Shown here piece by piece: positions 54,714 to 64,000 of a stretch of DNA of 64,000 nucleotides. The position numbers were made by a program, and so were the translations under genes. Numbering within the stretch: the stretch's first letter is position 1; every line of letters begins with the position of its first letter. The notes under the pieces are model-generated. The model did not search any database. It was given only the letters and a program-made list of their open reading frames with translations, and had not been told where the DNA came from. Origin of the DNA: Nilaparvata lugens (lineage: Eukaryota > Arthropoda > Insecta > Hemiptera > Delphacidae); the NCBI RefSeq assembly GCF_014356525.2, contig NC_052507.1:42079295-42143294 (forward strand), given 5' to 3'.

Positions 54714-56833
54714 GCTTGCAATTTATATTGTAGTTCTGATTCTTTAATATATTATTTGGGTACATAAGGGAAGTCCAGAACCAATTTCTTCATGCAAAAT
54801 TTCCTTGTGCTAGATACAGAGTGGCCCAAAAGCCTCGTATTTTCGACTTATTTTCCAGTTTTAAGCTATTACTGCCTAATCTCGTAATCGGACAGAAAAA
54901 TTTGCACCTGCCTTTTTTTTAGATTATAAATATTTGAATAAAATGAGATCATTCGAAACTCTCTATCTCCAATGAGTACTGAGTTATGATTTTTCAAAAA
55001 TGAGTGAAATTTGAAGAAAAAATCTATTTTCATGAATTTTAGTTTTTGATCAATAATATCTTCCGATTGTTACCATTTAGATGTATAATTCAAAAAAAAC
55101 TCTGGGCGTATTTTTGTGCTCTACAATCTGAGATCAGGTAGAGCGCTCTATCTCATATAGATTTTCAGGTACACCTGACAACAATGCTAATTGTATTGTG
55201 AAAAACACCTAATTTCCAGCTTCAACCGTCATCATCAACTACCTTGTCCTCACATTGATATTTCGCACAATGACATAAGTTCATCAGATTATGTTCTATG
55301 AGAATAACCCGTTAGATGCACTCCATTTCAGTATTTTCTAGTGGAGAGGCGCGCTTAGGGACACCTCAAGGATCAAAATCTCAAACACTTATAACTTTTG
55401 ACATAATGCTCAGATTTCATCGTACTACACTTCATTCTTCTCGGCTCATCAAGGCGGTCCAAAATAATGCATCATGAGTCAATCATGAGTCATAAGTCAT
55501 AAGTCATTCGGTCGAAAAATGGAAAATTTATTGTTGAGTGTACTTAAGCCCATATTCCAAAACACAAAAAATGGCCAATTTCTATATTCAAAGCTATGTA
55601 TCTAGGAAACCCCTTATCATAAAAATCATTACTCGATCTGCAAATGTACAATAGAATTTTCTCTTTCATCTGCTGTAAACGGTTCATGGAAAAATATGTT
55701 CGTAGAGTGGGATTTTATTGTTGAAAAAACCCAGAAATTGTAGATATTTTTCTCATTTTAACGGTATTGGCAGTTCTATGATAGGGAAAAGTGATTCAAG
55801 ATGGATTTTAGACAACTAAGCACGTGGAGGATGAATTCATCTACAATTTGGAATCAATCATGGATTTCTATGATGTATTAGGAGTCGTTTCAGAACTCTT
55901 GATCAAAAAAGAAATCTCGAAAAAAATGTAAAATCTGAAATCGCCATTTTCAAAATCTTCTGTAACTTCCGAATTGTATTGGAATCGAAAGTATTATTCA
56001 TTGTAGTGGGTAGAGAGGGACAATTTCCACATCCTCACTGGATTTGGAAATTTTATCAGAAGTATTTCACGAGACATGCAGCTTTGAATATAGAAATTGC
56101 CATTTTTTGTTTATTGGAATATGGGCTTAAGTACACTCAACAATAAATTTCCCATTTTTCGACCGAATTTGACTCATGATGCATTATTTTGGACCGCCTT
56201 GACGAGCCGAGAAAAATAAAGTATAGTACGATGAAATCTGAGCATTGTGTGAAAAGTTATAAGTGTTTGAAATTTTGATCCTTGAGGTGTCCTTAGCGCG
56301 CCTCTTCACTAGGAAATACTAAAATGAAGTGCATCTAACGGGTGATTCTCATAGAACATAATCTCATGAACTAATGTCATTGTGCGAAATATCAAAGTGA
56401 GGACAATGTGGTTGGTGATGATAGTTGAAGCTGGAAATTTGGTGTTTTCCACAATACAAGGAGCATTGTTGTCAGGTGTACCTGGAAATCTATATGAGAT
56501 AGAGCGCTCTACCTGATCTCAGATTGTAGAGCACAAAAATACGCCCAGAGGTATTTTGAATTATACATCTATCTCATCTCATTTTATTCAAAATTACATA
56601 ATCTAAAAAAAGGCAGAAGCGAATTTTTCTGTCCGATTACGAGATTTGGAAGAAATAGCTTAAAACTGGAAAATGAGCCGGAAATACGAGGTTTTTGGAC
56701 CACTCTGTATCTAGCACAAGGAAATTTTGCATGAAGAAATTGGTTCTGGACTTCTCTTATGTACCCAAATAATATATTAATAAATCATAACTACAATATA
56801 AAATGCATGCACCAATGTATATAGTGACTGGAC
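54714..56833. mobile_element. Large foldback element, copy 2
   Basis: Same structure as 7597-9728. The left arm starts GCTTGCAATTTATATTGTAG, lacking the last ~25 bases of the terminus. The right arm ends ACCAATGTATATAGTGACTG and GAC, followed by TA (56834-56835). The internal loop includes GGATTTTATTGTTGAAAAAA and extra sequence not seen in copy 1 (about 55690-55970). Within the right arm about 100 bases are deleted near 56570. Confidence 0.85.
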
Positions 56834-56867
56834 TATTAGTAGGCCTATTTATTACATAAACCACTAG

Positions 56868-57780
56868 TTCAACCTTCTGTTGTTTATACTAATATCATTT
56901 TATCTGCAGCGTGTATTTGATTTATTTTGTTTCTGATCCCACGAAATTCCTAGTTCTTATTGACCACTATTTATTATTTATTTATTTGTGTCAGATGGGA
57001 TTATTGAACTGGAATTATTAGTTCTTGGCTTGATTACCTTACTCGAGTCCCACTAAATTATTAATTTTAATGGCTTCATCTTTGATAATTAATTCATATG
57101 ATTAATTAAATTACCAATTTTGTCTTTAATCATCCATTTCGTTTTGTTCGAGTGAACTTCACTAGTAAATGAAGTTTTAACTATTATGGAGTTAATTCTA
57201 TTATTATAGACTTGAATTATTATTATTTCGAATTCATTTATTGCTTTAGTATATTGAGTTGTCCGATGTTCGGAGATTACCTATTATTAGAAAACCACCC
57301 GCCAACCATTTTCCAATTTCGAGACCATTGATATATGGCCTATACTACACGGCCAATGCCCCGAGATTGATCTTAGTATTTTCTACTTAGATTTAAGAAT
57401 ATTTTATTATTTTCAGTTTGTCGAGTTGCCACTTGTTCCTCTTCAATTTTGTGGAATGAAATCGTTATACTATTGTTGCCATAATTTGTGTTTAGATTTG
57501 AGAATATTTTCATTTTGAGTTTGACGTGTTGCCACTTCTTCCTCTTTGATTTTGTGGGATAAAATCGTTTATACTATTGTTGCCATATTTTGTGTTGAGA
57601 TTTAAGAATACTTAATTTTTTTATTTTGTCGGGTTGTCACTCGTTCTTCTTTGATTCTGTGGAATAAATCAGTGTGAAAATCTGCTTGTCATCCTCACTG
57701 TGTTCAACCAGCGTCCTGCACAGTCCAACCCCACCAGAAGGAAATAGAAATCTGGGCGTCATAGACCCCAGCTGATTACA
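56868..57780 (+). repeat. LTR-like unit with ~105-bp tandem repeats
   Basis: Starts with the segment shared with 45478. From about 57405 a unit is repeated 2.5 times (TTTGTCGAGTTGCCACTTGT, GATTTTGTGGGATAAAATCG, TACTATTGTTGCCATA). The right end (GTCATCCTCACTGTGTTCAA, then GGGCGTCATAGACCCC) reads like an LTR end and leader of a retroelement; no coding part follows. The retroelement identity is a guess. Confidence 0.4.
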
Positions 57781-57789
57781 CATTAATTT

Positions 57790-58009
57790 TTTATTAGACA
57801 AAGATTTCTGAAAGACTCATATTGTTCAAGATATGTGTAAAAGACCAAAATAATATGGTACCTACTTTCAAACCAACCCACCCCCTTAGCACAGGGGGTA
57901 GTAGTGAGGACATTCTATATGTTTACCCCTCAAGTATCTTTAAAAGAGCTGCGGGGTCAAAAATTGTGTTCCAAACTTTTCCTTCTATAATCTTTCGTTG
58001 ACTGGACTA
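57790..58009 (-). repeat. Dispersed repeat family B, copy 3 (reverse, short)
   Basis: Reverse complement of the family start: TAGTCCAGTCAACGAAAG at the right edge (58009), then TTTGGAACACAATTTTTGAC and ...GTCCTCACTACTACCCCCTG. It stops at about 57790. Confidence 0.7.
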
Positions 58010-58504
58010 CATCTGATTTCCAAGGATTAGAATTGAATAGAGTAGAAAGAGCCTTCTTCAATCGATGACGTAATGGAGTTTGGACAACAATATAGACTCA
58101 ACTACTTGACCACCTTGTGACTTCAAAGTATATTGAAAACATTTTGTTTTTGATAAATTGAATCTCCGAGTTAATTTCCAATTGAAATTTGTTCCATGTC
58201 AATCCAAATACTACCTTGCATTTGGAATAACATGTACAAGTTGAAAAATACAGGGAGAATATGAAATCTTCAACTTATGAAGTTGTCATGAACTGTTGTT
58301 ATTCCACCCGCACAAAACGTGGGCGCTTGCTGCTGTTTTGAGGGGTCAAAGTATATAGTAAATACGCAGTGGGTAGTTTGTGAATTTGTCGACGGCAACC
58401 GCCGTTTCTGCGTCAACTGGGTAGTTAGTATTCCAACTAGCGATTCGGGGCGCCTAGCCTGGGTTACACGCTTAGGTAGTCGGAAAACGTTTTGAAGTTT
58501 CGGT
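58010..58504. other. Unannotated sequence
   Basis: A small minus ORF (58270-58536) has no motif. It leads into the purine-rich tract. Confidence 0.3.
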
Positions 58505-59568
58505 GAACGAGAGAGAGAGAAAGGAAGAAAGTACACAAAGCGTGAGAGTGTGGGAGAGGGTTGAGACAGTGGAAAATAGTGGAAGAGAGTATAGGTATGG
58601 AAAGAAAGAGAGAGCGAATGAAGAAGAGCACAAGTGGAATGGAAAAAAGACAGTTAAATACAAAAAAGAGAAAGTGAACGATAATTTATTTGAAGGAAAA
58701 TAGGAGAAAAGTGAGAAAAAGTAAAGAAAAGAAAGAGAGAAAGCGGGAGGGCGAAAACAGCGAGAAAGATGGTGACAGGAACCACAAATAGTGTGCGGTG
58801 TAACAGCCAAAAAAATTGAGTATTGAGGAAAAATTGAATACAGAATACAACAGAATAGTTTGTGTAACAGGAAAAAACAGATCGAGTGGAGAAGAGTGAG
58901 TGAGTGAGTGTGGTAGGGAGAGATGGAGAGAGTGAGTGAGTTTGTGTGAGAGAGAGTGAGAGATAGAAAGAGAGAATGTGCCAAGACAGAGAAAAGGTAT
59001 TGGAAAGGCATAAATGAATAGCACAAAGAGAAAGAGTAAAGATTTAGAGACGAACAGAAGAAGAAAGAAAGATCATCGTGTGCAATTGGAGAGGAAATGA
59101 AAGAGCACAAATAGAGAAAGAGTTTTAAAGAGCACAAACTCGCAGAAAAAGATCAAGTGAGAGATAGGAAGAAGAAGATGGAAAGTGTCAGGGAGAAAAC
59201 AAGACCGAAGTGAGAAGAGAGTATATGTGGGAAGAGGTGAGAAGTGAAGAGCGAAATAGCAAGGATAGAAGGAGAAGGCTGAGAGAGACTAGATTAGAGT
59301 ACTTTGGAGATGGAAAGAGAGAGGGCGAGTGAGGAAGAGAGAGATTGATTGATTATTTGCTTTTATTAGGACGAAGTAAGGACTCCAGGTCCTCTCTGCC
59401 ACACAACCCTAAAGAAAAAGATAAGTTATTGAAGACGAATGAGAGAAAAATGAATAGAGTAGAAATACGAAAAAAATGCCTTGGGGAAAAAACACGAGAG
59501 GGAGAAAGAGAGATAGAGTGTATGAGGAAGACATAGAGAGAGTGAGAAAGTGTATGTGAGGTGAAAAG
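58505..59568 (+). repeat. Purine-rich (GA-rich) 1-kb tract
   Basis: The plus strand is heavily A+G for over 1 kb (GAGAGAGAGAAAGGAAGAAA and many similar runs) with imperfect AGAGAG/GAGTGAGTGAG blocks. The minus strand is therefore a long polypyrimidine stretch, transcribed just after the zinc-finger exon's donor. The Ser/Phe/Leu-rich 221-codon minus ORF is an artefact of this composition. Confidence 0.8.
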
Positions 59569-59636
59569 TCACTATACAGCGAAACTGCACAGACGATAAC
59601 GTGGTAAGAAGCCACCGTCAGTGGAGTTAAGGGATG
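59569..59636. repeat. 68-bp segment repeated exactly at the window end
   Basis: Identical to 63933-64000 for its whole visible length. It lies in the intron next to the zinc-finger exon. Confidence 0.95.
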
Positions 59637-59713
59637 CGTGAGGATACAAGCAGGCAGTGTGATTTATTCGTGCACATGCAGTGAGTAGTAGAGAGAATAG
59701 AAATGAGACTGAC

Positions 59714-59832
59714 AGATGATCCTGGCGCTTGAAGGCCTTTCCGCACATGCTGCACACATACTTCCGCTCGTCGCTGTGCGTCAGCTTGTGCTTGGCTAGT
59801 GCCGACGCGTTCCCGAACACTTTTGCGCACAC
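59714..59832 (-). CDS. C2H2 zinc-finger protein, upstream exon (host gene)
   Basis: 119-base exon on the minus strand with AG acceptor (TTGCAG|GTGTGC) and GT donor (ATCATCT|GTCAGT). It encodes the end of one finger (VCAKVFGNASALAKHKLTH: second Cys and both His), the linker SDERKYV and the start of the next finger (CSMCGKAFKRQDH). The last two bases CT plus A from the exon at 25881 make Leu, and the finger continues NGHMLTH. The preceding exon, which must supply the first Cys, is not in the window within the seen sequence. CpG-rich compared with its surroundings. Confidence 0.85.
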
Positions 59833-59836
59833 CTGC

Positions 59837-60131
59837 AACACACACGCAATCATTACCTTACAACAAGCTTGCAAAAGATGCTACTCTACTGCTTTTACTG
59901 CTGCCCCATAATACAGTAGATATCAGAGACAAATGATGACTTTTATGATATTTACTCTATGATATTATACTAGCAGGGTACCCGTGCTCCACTACGGGAA
60001 TTAAAAGATAAAATTATTTTTGTGAAACATTTATAATCTAAATCCTACCATAATTGTTTAAATAGTTTTTGAGATTACGCCACAACTTGTCATGAAAATA
60101 ATTGAGTCAAAACATTCGAATAATTAATTAA
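59837..60131. other. Intron sequence with dispersed-repeat start
   Basis: TACTAGCAGGGTACCCGTGC and TCCACTACGGGAATTAAAAG at 59969-60006 resemble a common insect repeat. Otherwise nothing. Confidence 0.35.
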
Positions 60132-60646
60132 TGTGTTTGTGGTGTTGCTGATAAAGCCTATACTCAAAAACTGTATATATATATATTTGTATTCCATGTG
60201 TGTATTTGTATTGCTTATTGTTCGCATATTGAACCCTCGCAGGCCAGTAACATTGCACTCCCCTATTCCTTTCCATTCTGCTACCATTGTCCAAGCTCCT
60301 TTCTTTCAAGTCCGTCGCACCAACACATACCTGCATAGTATTTCCACCCCTCACAACTCACATCCATTCCTTCTTTGTCTCACTCTTAACACTCCCACTC
60401 TCTTTCCTATTTTTTGTAACTTTCACCTCCCTTTCCCGCTAATAGATATTAGACCTTCCACGAGGAGACAGTCTAGTTCCAAAATTCCCACCGAAAGCAC
60501 GTGCTTACCGAAAGTTTCCTGTAGCTGGCCTGCCAATAATGTGATTGTACCGTATTATTTGTAGTTTTATTTATTGGAGTCAGATTATTAAATTCTCATT
60601 CAAATATAAACGTAGTAATTGAATAGTATACACCCATACATCTACA
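60132..60646 (+). repeat. CsRn1 element, 5' LTR (left limit approximate)
   Basis: The right end CCCATACATCTACA is fixed by the primer site that follows. The left end is placed at TGTGTTTGTGGTGTTGCTGA as the nearest TG start. CAGGCCAGTAACATTG and GGCCTGCCAATAATGTG at 60240 and 60529 are a near-inverted pair. Confidence 0.5.
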
Positions 60647-60647
60647 G

Positions 60648-60665
60648 TGGTGACCCCGACGTGAT
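60648..60665 (+). other. tRNA-Trp primer-binding site
   Basis: TGGTGACCCCGACGTGAT is complementary to the 3' end of insect tRNA-Trp including CCA (tRNA sequence recalled, not searched). It starts one base after the LTR's CTACA end. Confidence 0.8.
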
Positions 60666-60709
60666 CTGAAATTTCAAGTGTTACCTATTTCTAGTTTTGT
60701 AGTTTTGCT

Positions 60710-60850
60710 ACCTGTCTCGCCGCGTATCGTAGTGTCTCGCCGCGTATCGTAGTGTCGCGCTGTGTATCCGTATCCCTGTCCGTCCGTATCCGTATCTGTA
60801 TCTGTGTCCGTCTGTATCCGTATTCGTGTCCGTCCGTATCCGTATCATAT
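60710..60850 (+). repeat. Leader tandem repeats (CCGTATCYGT type)
   Basis: TGTCTCGCCGCGTATCGTAG occurs twice, followed by many copies of CCGTATC/GTGTCCGTC (period about 6 or 24). It sits in the untranslated leader between primer site and gag. Confidence 0.85.
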
Positions 60851-60927
60851 TTTCCACGACCCGTGAACTTTGCCGGTTAGTGTGTGGACTCCAGTAGTGT
60901 GGTATCAATTCTGTTACAATTTCAACT

Positions 60928-61764
60928 ATGGCAGATGAAGTAGCAGCATCTGTCAACCGAATTGCAGTGAGGATCCCACCGTTCTGGCCAGCAGATCCTG
61001 AACTTTGGTTTGCTCAAATTGAGAATCAATTTACTTTGGCTAATATAACTTCTGATGATACTAAATTCAGTTATGTGGCGGGAAATTTAGACTCAAAATA
61101 TGCTGCTGAAGTTCGAGATATTTTAACTAGACCACCAACAACAATGAAGTATGAAAAGCTGAAAACAGAGCTTATTCAGCGACTCAGTGCTTCACAGGAT
61201 CAGAAGACAAGGCAGCTCTTGGAACATGAAGAGATAGGAGATCGGAAGCCCACACAGTTCCTGCGTCATCTCCGAGCCCTTGCTGGTACAGTTGTTCCTG
61301 ACAGTGTGCTAAAACCTCTTTGGCTATCACGTCTGCCAGCCTCCACCCAAGCTATTCTGGCTACTCAACAGAATTCTGATTTGGATGCCCTAGCTGTGCT
61401 AGCTGATGCTGTCCTGGAGGCAAACCCAAGACCTAGCATTTCTGAGACTGCAGTTGCCACGAATAGTGTAGAACAGATGATGGAGCGACTCACGTTACTC
61501 ATGACAGCCAAGATGGGAGAGATTGCCAACACCTTGCGGCAAGAAATTGCTGCAGTAGCTGAGGTTCAACATGAAAACCGCGTACGCCGCTCAAACTTCC
61601 AATCCAGCCCTCATTCACGTTCTCGCTCTGCATCACGCTCTGGCAATGGTGATCGTGATGGAATATGTTGGTACCACAGACGGTTTGGTGACCAGGCTAA
61701 CAGATGCACCTCACCCTGTCAATACCAACCCAAGCGGCAGGGAAACGATCACGGGAGTCATTAA
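60928..61764 (+). CDS. CsRn1-type Gag
   Basis: 278 codons from ATG 60928. N-terminal capsid-like region: [80 protein letters not shown]. An Arg/Ser-rich part follows, then [18 protein letters not shown], a C-x2-H-x9-C-x3-C knuckle. It would form the particle and bind RNA. The frame is uninterrupted and overlaps pol by about 60 bases in the -1 frame. Confidence 0.9.
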   Translation: MADEVAASVNRIAVRIPPFWPADPELWFAQIENQFTLANITSDDTKFSYVAGNLDSKYAAEVRDILTRPPTTMKYEKLKTELIQRLSASQDQKTRQLLEHEEIGDRKPTQFLRHLRALAGTVVPDSVLKPLWLSRLPASTQAILATQQNSDLDALAVLADAVLEANPRPSISETAVATNSVEQMMERLTLLMTAKMGEIANTLRQEIAAVAEVQHENRVRRSNFQSSPHSRSRSASRSGNGDRDGICWYHRRFGDQANRCTSPCQYQPKRQGNDHGSH

Positions 61765-62870
61765 TGGTGGCAAGTGACCCCATTCTCAAGTCATCCCGCC
61801 GCCTCTTTGTAACTGATAAGACATCAAAGCAGCAATTCCTTATAGACACTGGGGCTGATGTGTGTGTTTATCCTCGGTCACTTCTTCCAGGGAGACGACA
61901 AAAGACTGACTATGAACTATATGCAGCAAACAACACATGTATTGCAACCTATGGCTTGGTGACATTCAATCTGGACTTCGGACTCCGCCGCACACTTGCA
62001 TGGCGATTCATAGTTGCTGATGTGGCCAAGCCAATCATTGGAGTTGACTTCTTGCATCACTATGATCTTCTTGTTGATGTTCGCCGACAATGCCTCATAG
62101 ACCAGTTGACATCATTGGTCGCTGCTGGCCGTTCAGCATCATGCAGATTGGTAAGTAGCATTAAAACTATACATGCTACACTACCATCCACATATGGTCA
62201 ACTCCTTCAAGAATTTCCCGACATCACTAGGCCTGCTGGTCTCCCAACAGCTTCAGTCAAGCATGATACCCTGCACCATATTCTAACCTCTCCAGGACCA
62301 CCAGTCCACAGCAAACCCAGGCGTCTCGCCCCAGACAAGTTGAAACTGGCCAAGATGGAGTTTGAAAGCATGGTGCAAATCGGAATAGCAAGACCCTCAT
62401 CCAGCAGCTGGTCATCACCTCTCCATATGGTTCCCAAAAATGACTCAGAGTGGAGGCCCTGTGGGGATTACAGAGCACTAAATGCAAGAACAGTACCTGA
62501 TCGATACCCTGTGCCAAACATTCAAGATTTTTCCCATTTTTTACACAATAAAACAATCTTCTCAACAATAGATCTGGTCAAAGCATTCCACCAAATCCCA
62601 GTAGCTCCAGAAGATATCCATAAGACAGCCATCACAACCCCATTTGGACTGTTTGAGTTTCCCTACATGACATTTGGACTCTGCAATGCAGCTCAAACCT
62701 TCCAGCGCTTTATGGATGGTGTATTAAGGGGTCTGGATTTCTGTTATGCTTACATTGATGATGTCCTTGTTGCTTCAGAGTCAGAGGAGCAGCACTTCCA
62801 ACACCTGCGATTGCTCTTTGAACGTTTGACCTCCTATGGTGTTTTGATCAATCCAGGCAAGTGTAATTAG
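61704..62870 (+). CDS. CsRn1-type Pol, protease and reverse transcriptase part
   Basis: Frame is -1 relative to gag, so a -1 ribosomal shift in the overlap is likely. Protease: [19 protein letters not shown] (DTGA), ending [59 protein letters not shown] (motif A), [20 protein letters not shown] (motif B) and [13 protein letters not shown] (motif C, YIDD intact). TAG at 62868 follows a one-base loss at KCN/KCQ (near 62865), after which the gene goes on in another frame. Confidence 0.9.
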   Translation: MHLTLSIPTQAAGKRSRESLMVASDPILKSSRRLFVTDKTSKQQFLIDTGADVCVYPRSLLPGRRQKTDYELYAANNTCIATYGLVTFNLDFGLRRTLAWRFIVADVAKPIIGVDFLHHYDLLVDVRRQCLIDQLTSLVAAGRSASCRLVSSIKTIHATLPSTYGQLLQEFPDITRPAGLPTASVKHDTLHHILTSPGPPVHSKPRRLAPDKLKLAKMEFESMVQIGIARPSSSSWSSPLHMVPKNDSEWRPCGDYRALNARTVPDRYPVPNIQDFSHFLHNKTIFSTIDLVKAFHQIPVAPEDIHKTAITTPFGLFEFPYMTFGLCNAAQTFQRFMDGVLRGLDFCYAYIDDVLVASESEEQHFQHLRLLFERLTSYGVLINPGKCN

Positions 62871-63932
62871 GAGCAAACAGTGTGAAGTTCTTAGGATACT
62901 GTGTGTCAGGAGAAGGCACAAAGCCCTTAGCAGATAAAGTTGAAGCTGTACTGTCATATCCCAAGCCTACAACAGCCAAGGAGTTGAGAAGGTTCACAGG
63001 GATGTTGAACTTCTACCGCCGGTTCCTCCCCAATGCTGCATCTCAGCAAAGCCCTCTCCATGATTTGCTGAAGGACAAGGTGAAAGGCAACTCACCTATC
63101 AATTGGACAGAAGACAGTGAAAAAGCATTCCAGCAGTGTAAGCAGAGCCTCAGTGATGCAGCATTACTTGCACATCCTATCCCAGGTGCCCACCTTGCTA
63201 TCATGTCAGACGCCTCAGATTATGCAGTAGGAGCAGTGCTGCAGCAAAAGTCAGGAAACAATTGGCAACCACTCTCATTCTTTTCGAAAAAGCTAAGTCC
63301 TGCTCAACAGAAATACAGTGCCTATGACAAGGAACTAACCGCAATATACTTGGCCATCAAATACTTCCAACACATGGTGGAGGGCAGGGACTTCACTATC
63401 TACACTGATCAAAAGCCACTGACCTTTGCCTACCAACAGAAACCAGAAAAGTGTTCACCTCGCCAATTCCGCCACTTGGAGTACATAGGTCAGTACACTA
63501 CCGACATCCGTCATATCTCAGGTTGTGACAATATAGTAGCTGACTCTCTTTCCAGAATCAATGAACTCTCCACATCTTTGGATTATGAAGCTCTGGCTAA
63601 GGCACAAACCCATGATGAAGAGGTTCAGCAGTTTTTGAAGCCTGACTCTGGAATCAAGCTGGAAAGGATCCCCATACCTGGTCTGAAAACCTTATTGCTA
63701 TGTGACTGCTCAACATCCACGCCTCGCCCTTTTGTCACCAAGGACTTCAGATGGGCTGCATTTAATGCAGTGCATGGACTTTCACATCCAGGAAGGAATG
63801 CTACGGTCCAACTGGCCACACAACGTTTCATCTGGCCATCCATGAAAACAGACTGCCGAAATTGGGCCAGAGCCTGTCTATCTTGTCAGAAATCAAAAGT
63901 GACAAGACACAATTGGCCACCAGTGGGTACAT
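62871..63932 (+). pseudogene. CsRn1-type Pol, RNase H and integrase N-terminus, frameshifted and cut
   Basis: Begins [20 protein letters not shown] in the frame beyond the shift. RNase H: IMSDASDYAVGAVLQQKSGN, SKKLSPAQQKYSAYDKELTA, and DIRHISGCDNIVADSLSRI. Integrase zinc finger: AFNAVHGLSHPGRNATVQLA then ACLSCQKSKV (HHCC). The DDE core that should follow PPVGTF is missing; at 63932 the sequence changes to that of 59569. Confidence 0.9.
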
Positions 63933-64000
63933 TCACTATACAGCGAAACTGCACAGACGATAACGTGGTAAGAAGCCACCGTCAGTGGAGTTAAGGGATG
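63933..64000. repeat. Exact copy of 59569-59636
   Basis: All 68 bases are identical and in the same orientation, running to the window edge. See the findings for interpretation. Confidence 0.95.

Larger units (their letters stand above)
60132..63932 (+). mobile_element. CsRn1-clade Ty3/gypsy LTR retrotransposon, truncated in integrase
   Basis: 5' LTR (about 60132-60646), primer site matching tRNA-Trp, repeat-rich leader, gag with a CHCC knuckle, and pol in the -1 frame. The tRNA-Trp primer and CHCC knuckle are both marks of the CsRn1 group. One frameshift lies in pol near 62868. The element breaks off within the integrase at 63932, where sequence identical to 59569 onward begins, so no 3' LTR is seen. 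Confidence 0.85.

Noticed and set aside
58472..59137. 221-codon minus ORF, Ser/Phe/Leu-rich, with several overlapping ORFs
   Set aside because: The purine-rich strand has few stop codons in its complement; composition alone explains it.

Overview
This is an AT-rich piece of an arthropod nuclear genome, almost certainly an insect. The mix of repeats (large foldback elements, CsRn1, R4/Dong, Jockey and PIF/Harbinger relics, and minisatellite units containing the insect telomere motif CCTAA) and many recognisable hemipteran repeat families suggest a planthopper-like hemipteran. The species is an inference, not a search result. No bacterial, CRISPR, rRNA or tRNA gene was found.

Only one host gene is convincingly visible. 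It is a C2H2 zinc-finger gene on the minus strand, with one exon at 59714-59832 and the next at 25551-25881. The two exons share a reading frame and a phase-2 splice junction, so the 33.8 kb between them is read here as one intron packed with transposable elements (TEs).

Layout. 1-4000: 3' part of a degenerate Ty3/gypsy element, with a LINE tail inside and a candidate 3' LTR. 4-7.5 kb: mostly unannotatable sequence with an AT microsatellite and a GC-rich patch. 7.6-9.7 kb: a 2.1 kb foldback element. 10-24.4 kb: MITEs, old dispersed repeats, a LINE tail, a THAP-domain relic and a miniature PIF/Harbinger. 25.5-25.9 kb: zinc-finger exon. 26-30.3 kb: tRNA-derived SINE, a repeat split by a LINE, and another LINE tail. 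30.3-37.3 kb: a Ty3/gypsy element (integrase to 3' LTR) interrupted by PIF/Harbinger-related sequence and a full-length-looking R4/Dong-like retrotransposon sitting between TAA repeats. 37.3-41.5 kb: a second, minus-strand Ty3/gypsy-like element with tandem protease-like domains, fused to its own LTR by deletion. 41.9-43.1 kb: Jockey-like LINE. 45.5-54.7 kb: two inverted copies of a GT/AC-microsatellite element bracketing a 7.5 kb block that holds a 3.3 kb foldback, a 16-bp minisatellite and a broken DUF7869-like gene. 54.7-56.8 kb: second foldback copy. 56.9-58 kb: LTR-like sequence. 58.5-59.6 kb: a purine-rich tract upstream of the other zinc-finger exon. 60.1-63.9 kb: a CsRn1-clade LTR retrotransposon with gag and most of pol.

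The last 68 bases repeat 59569-59636 exactly. Either the region is duplicated or the assembly is misjoined there. Apart from the zinc-finger exons and possibly the Dong-like ORF, the coding sequences here look like mobile-element genes, and most are broken.
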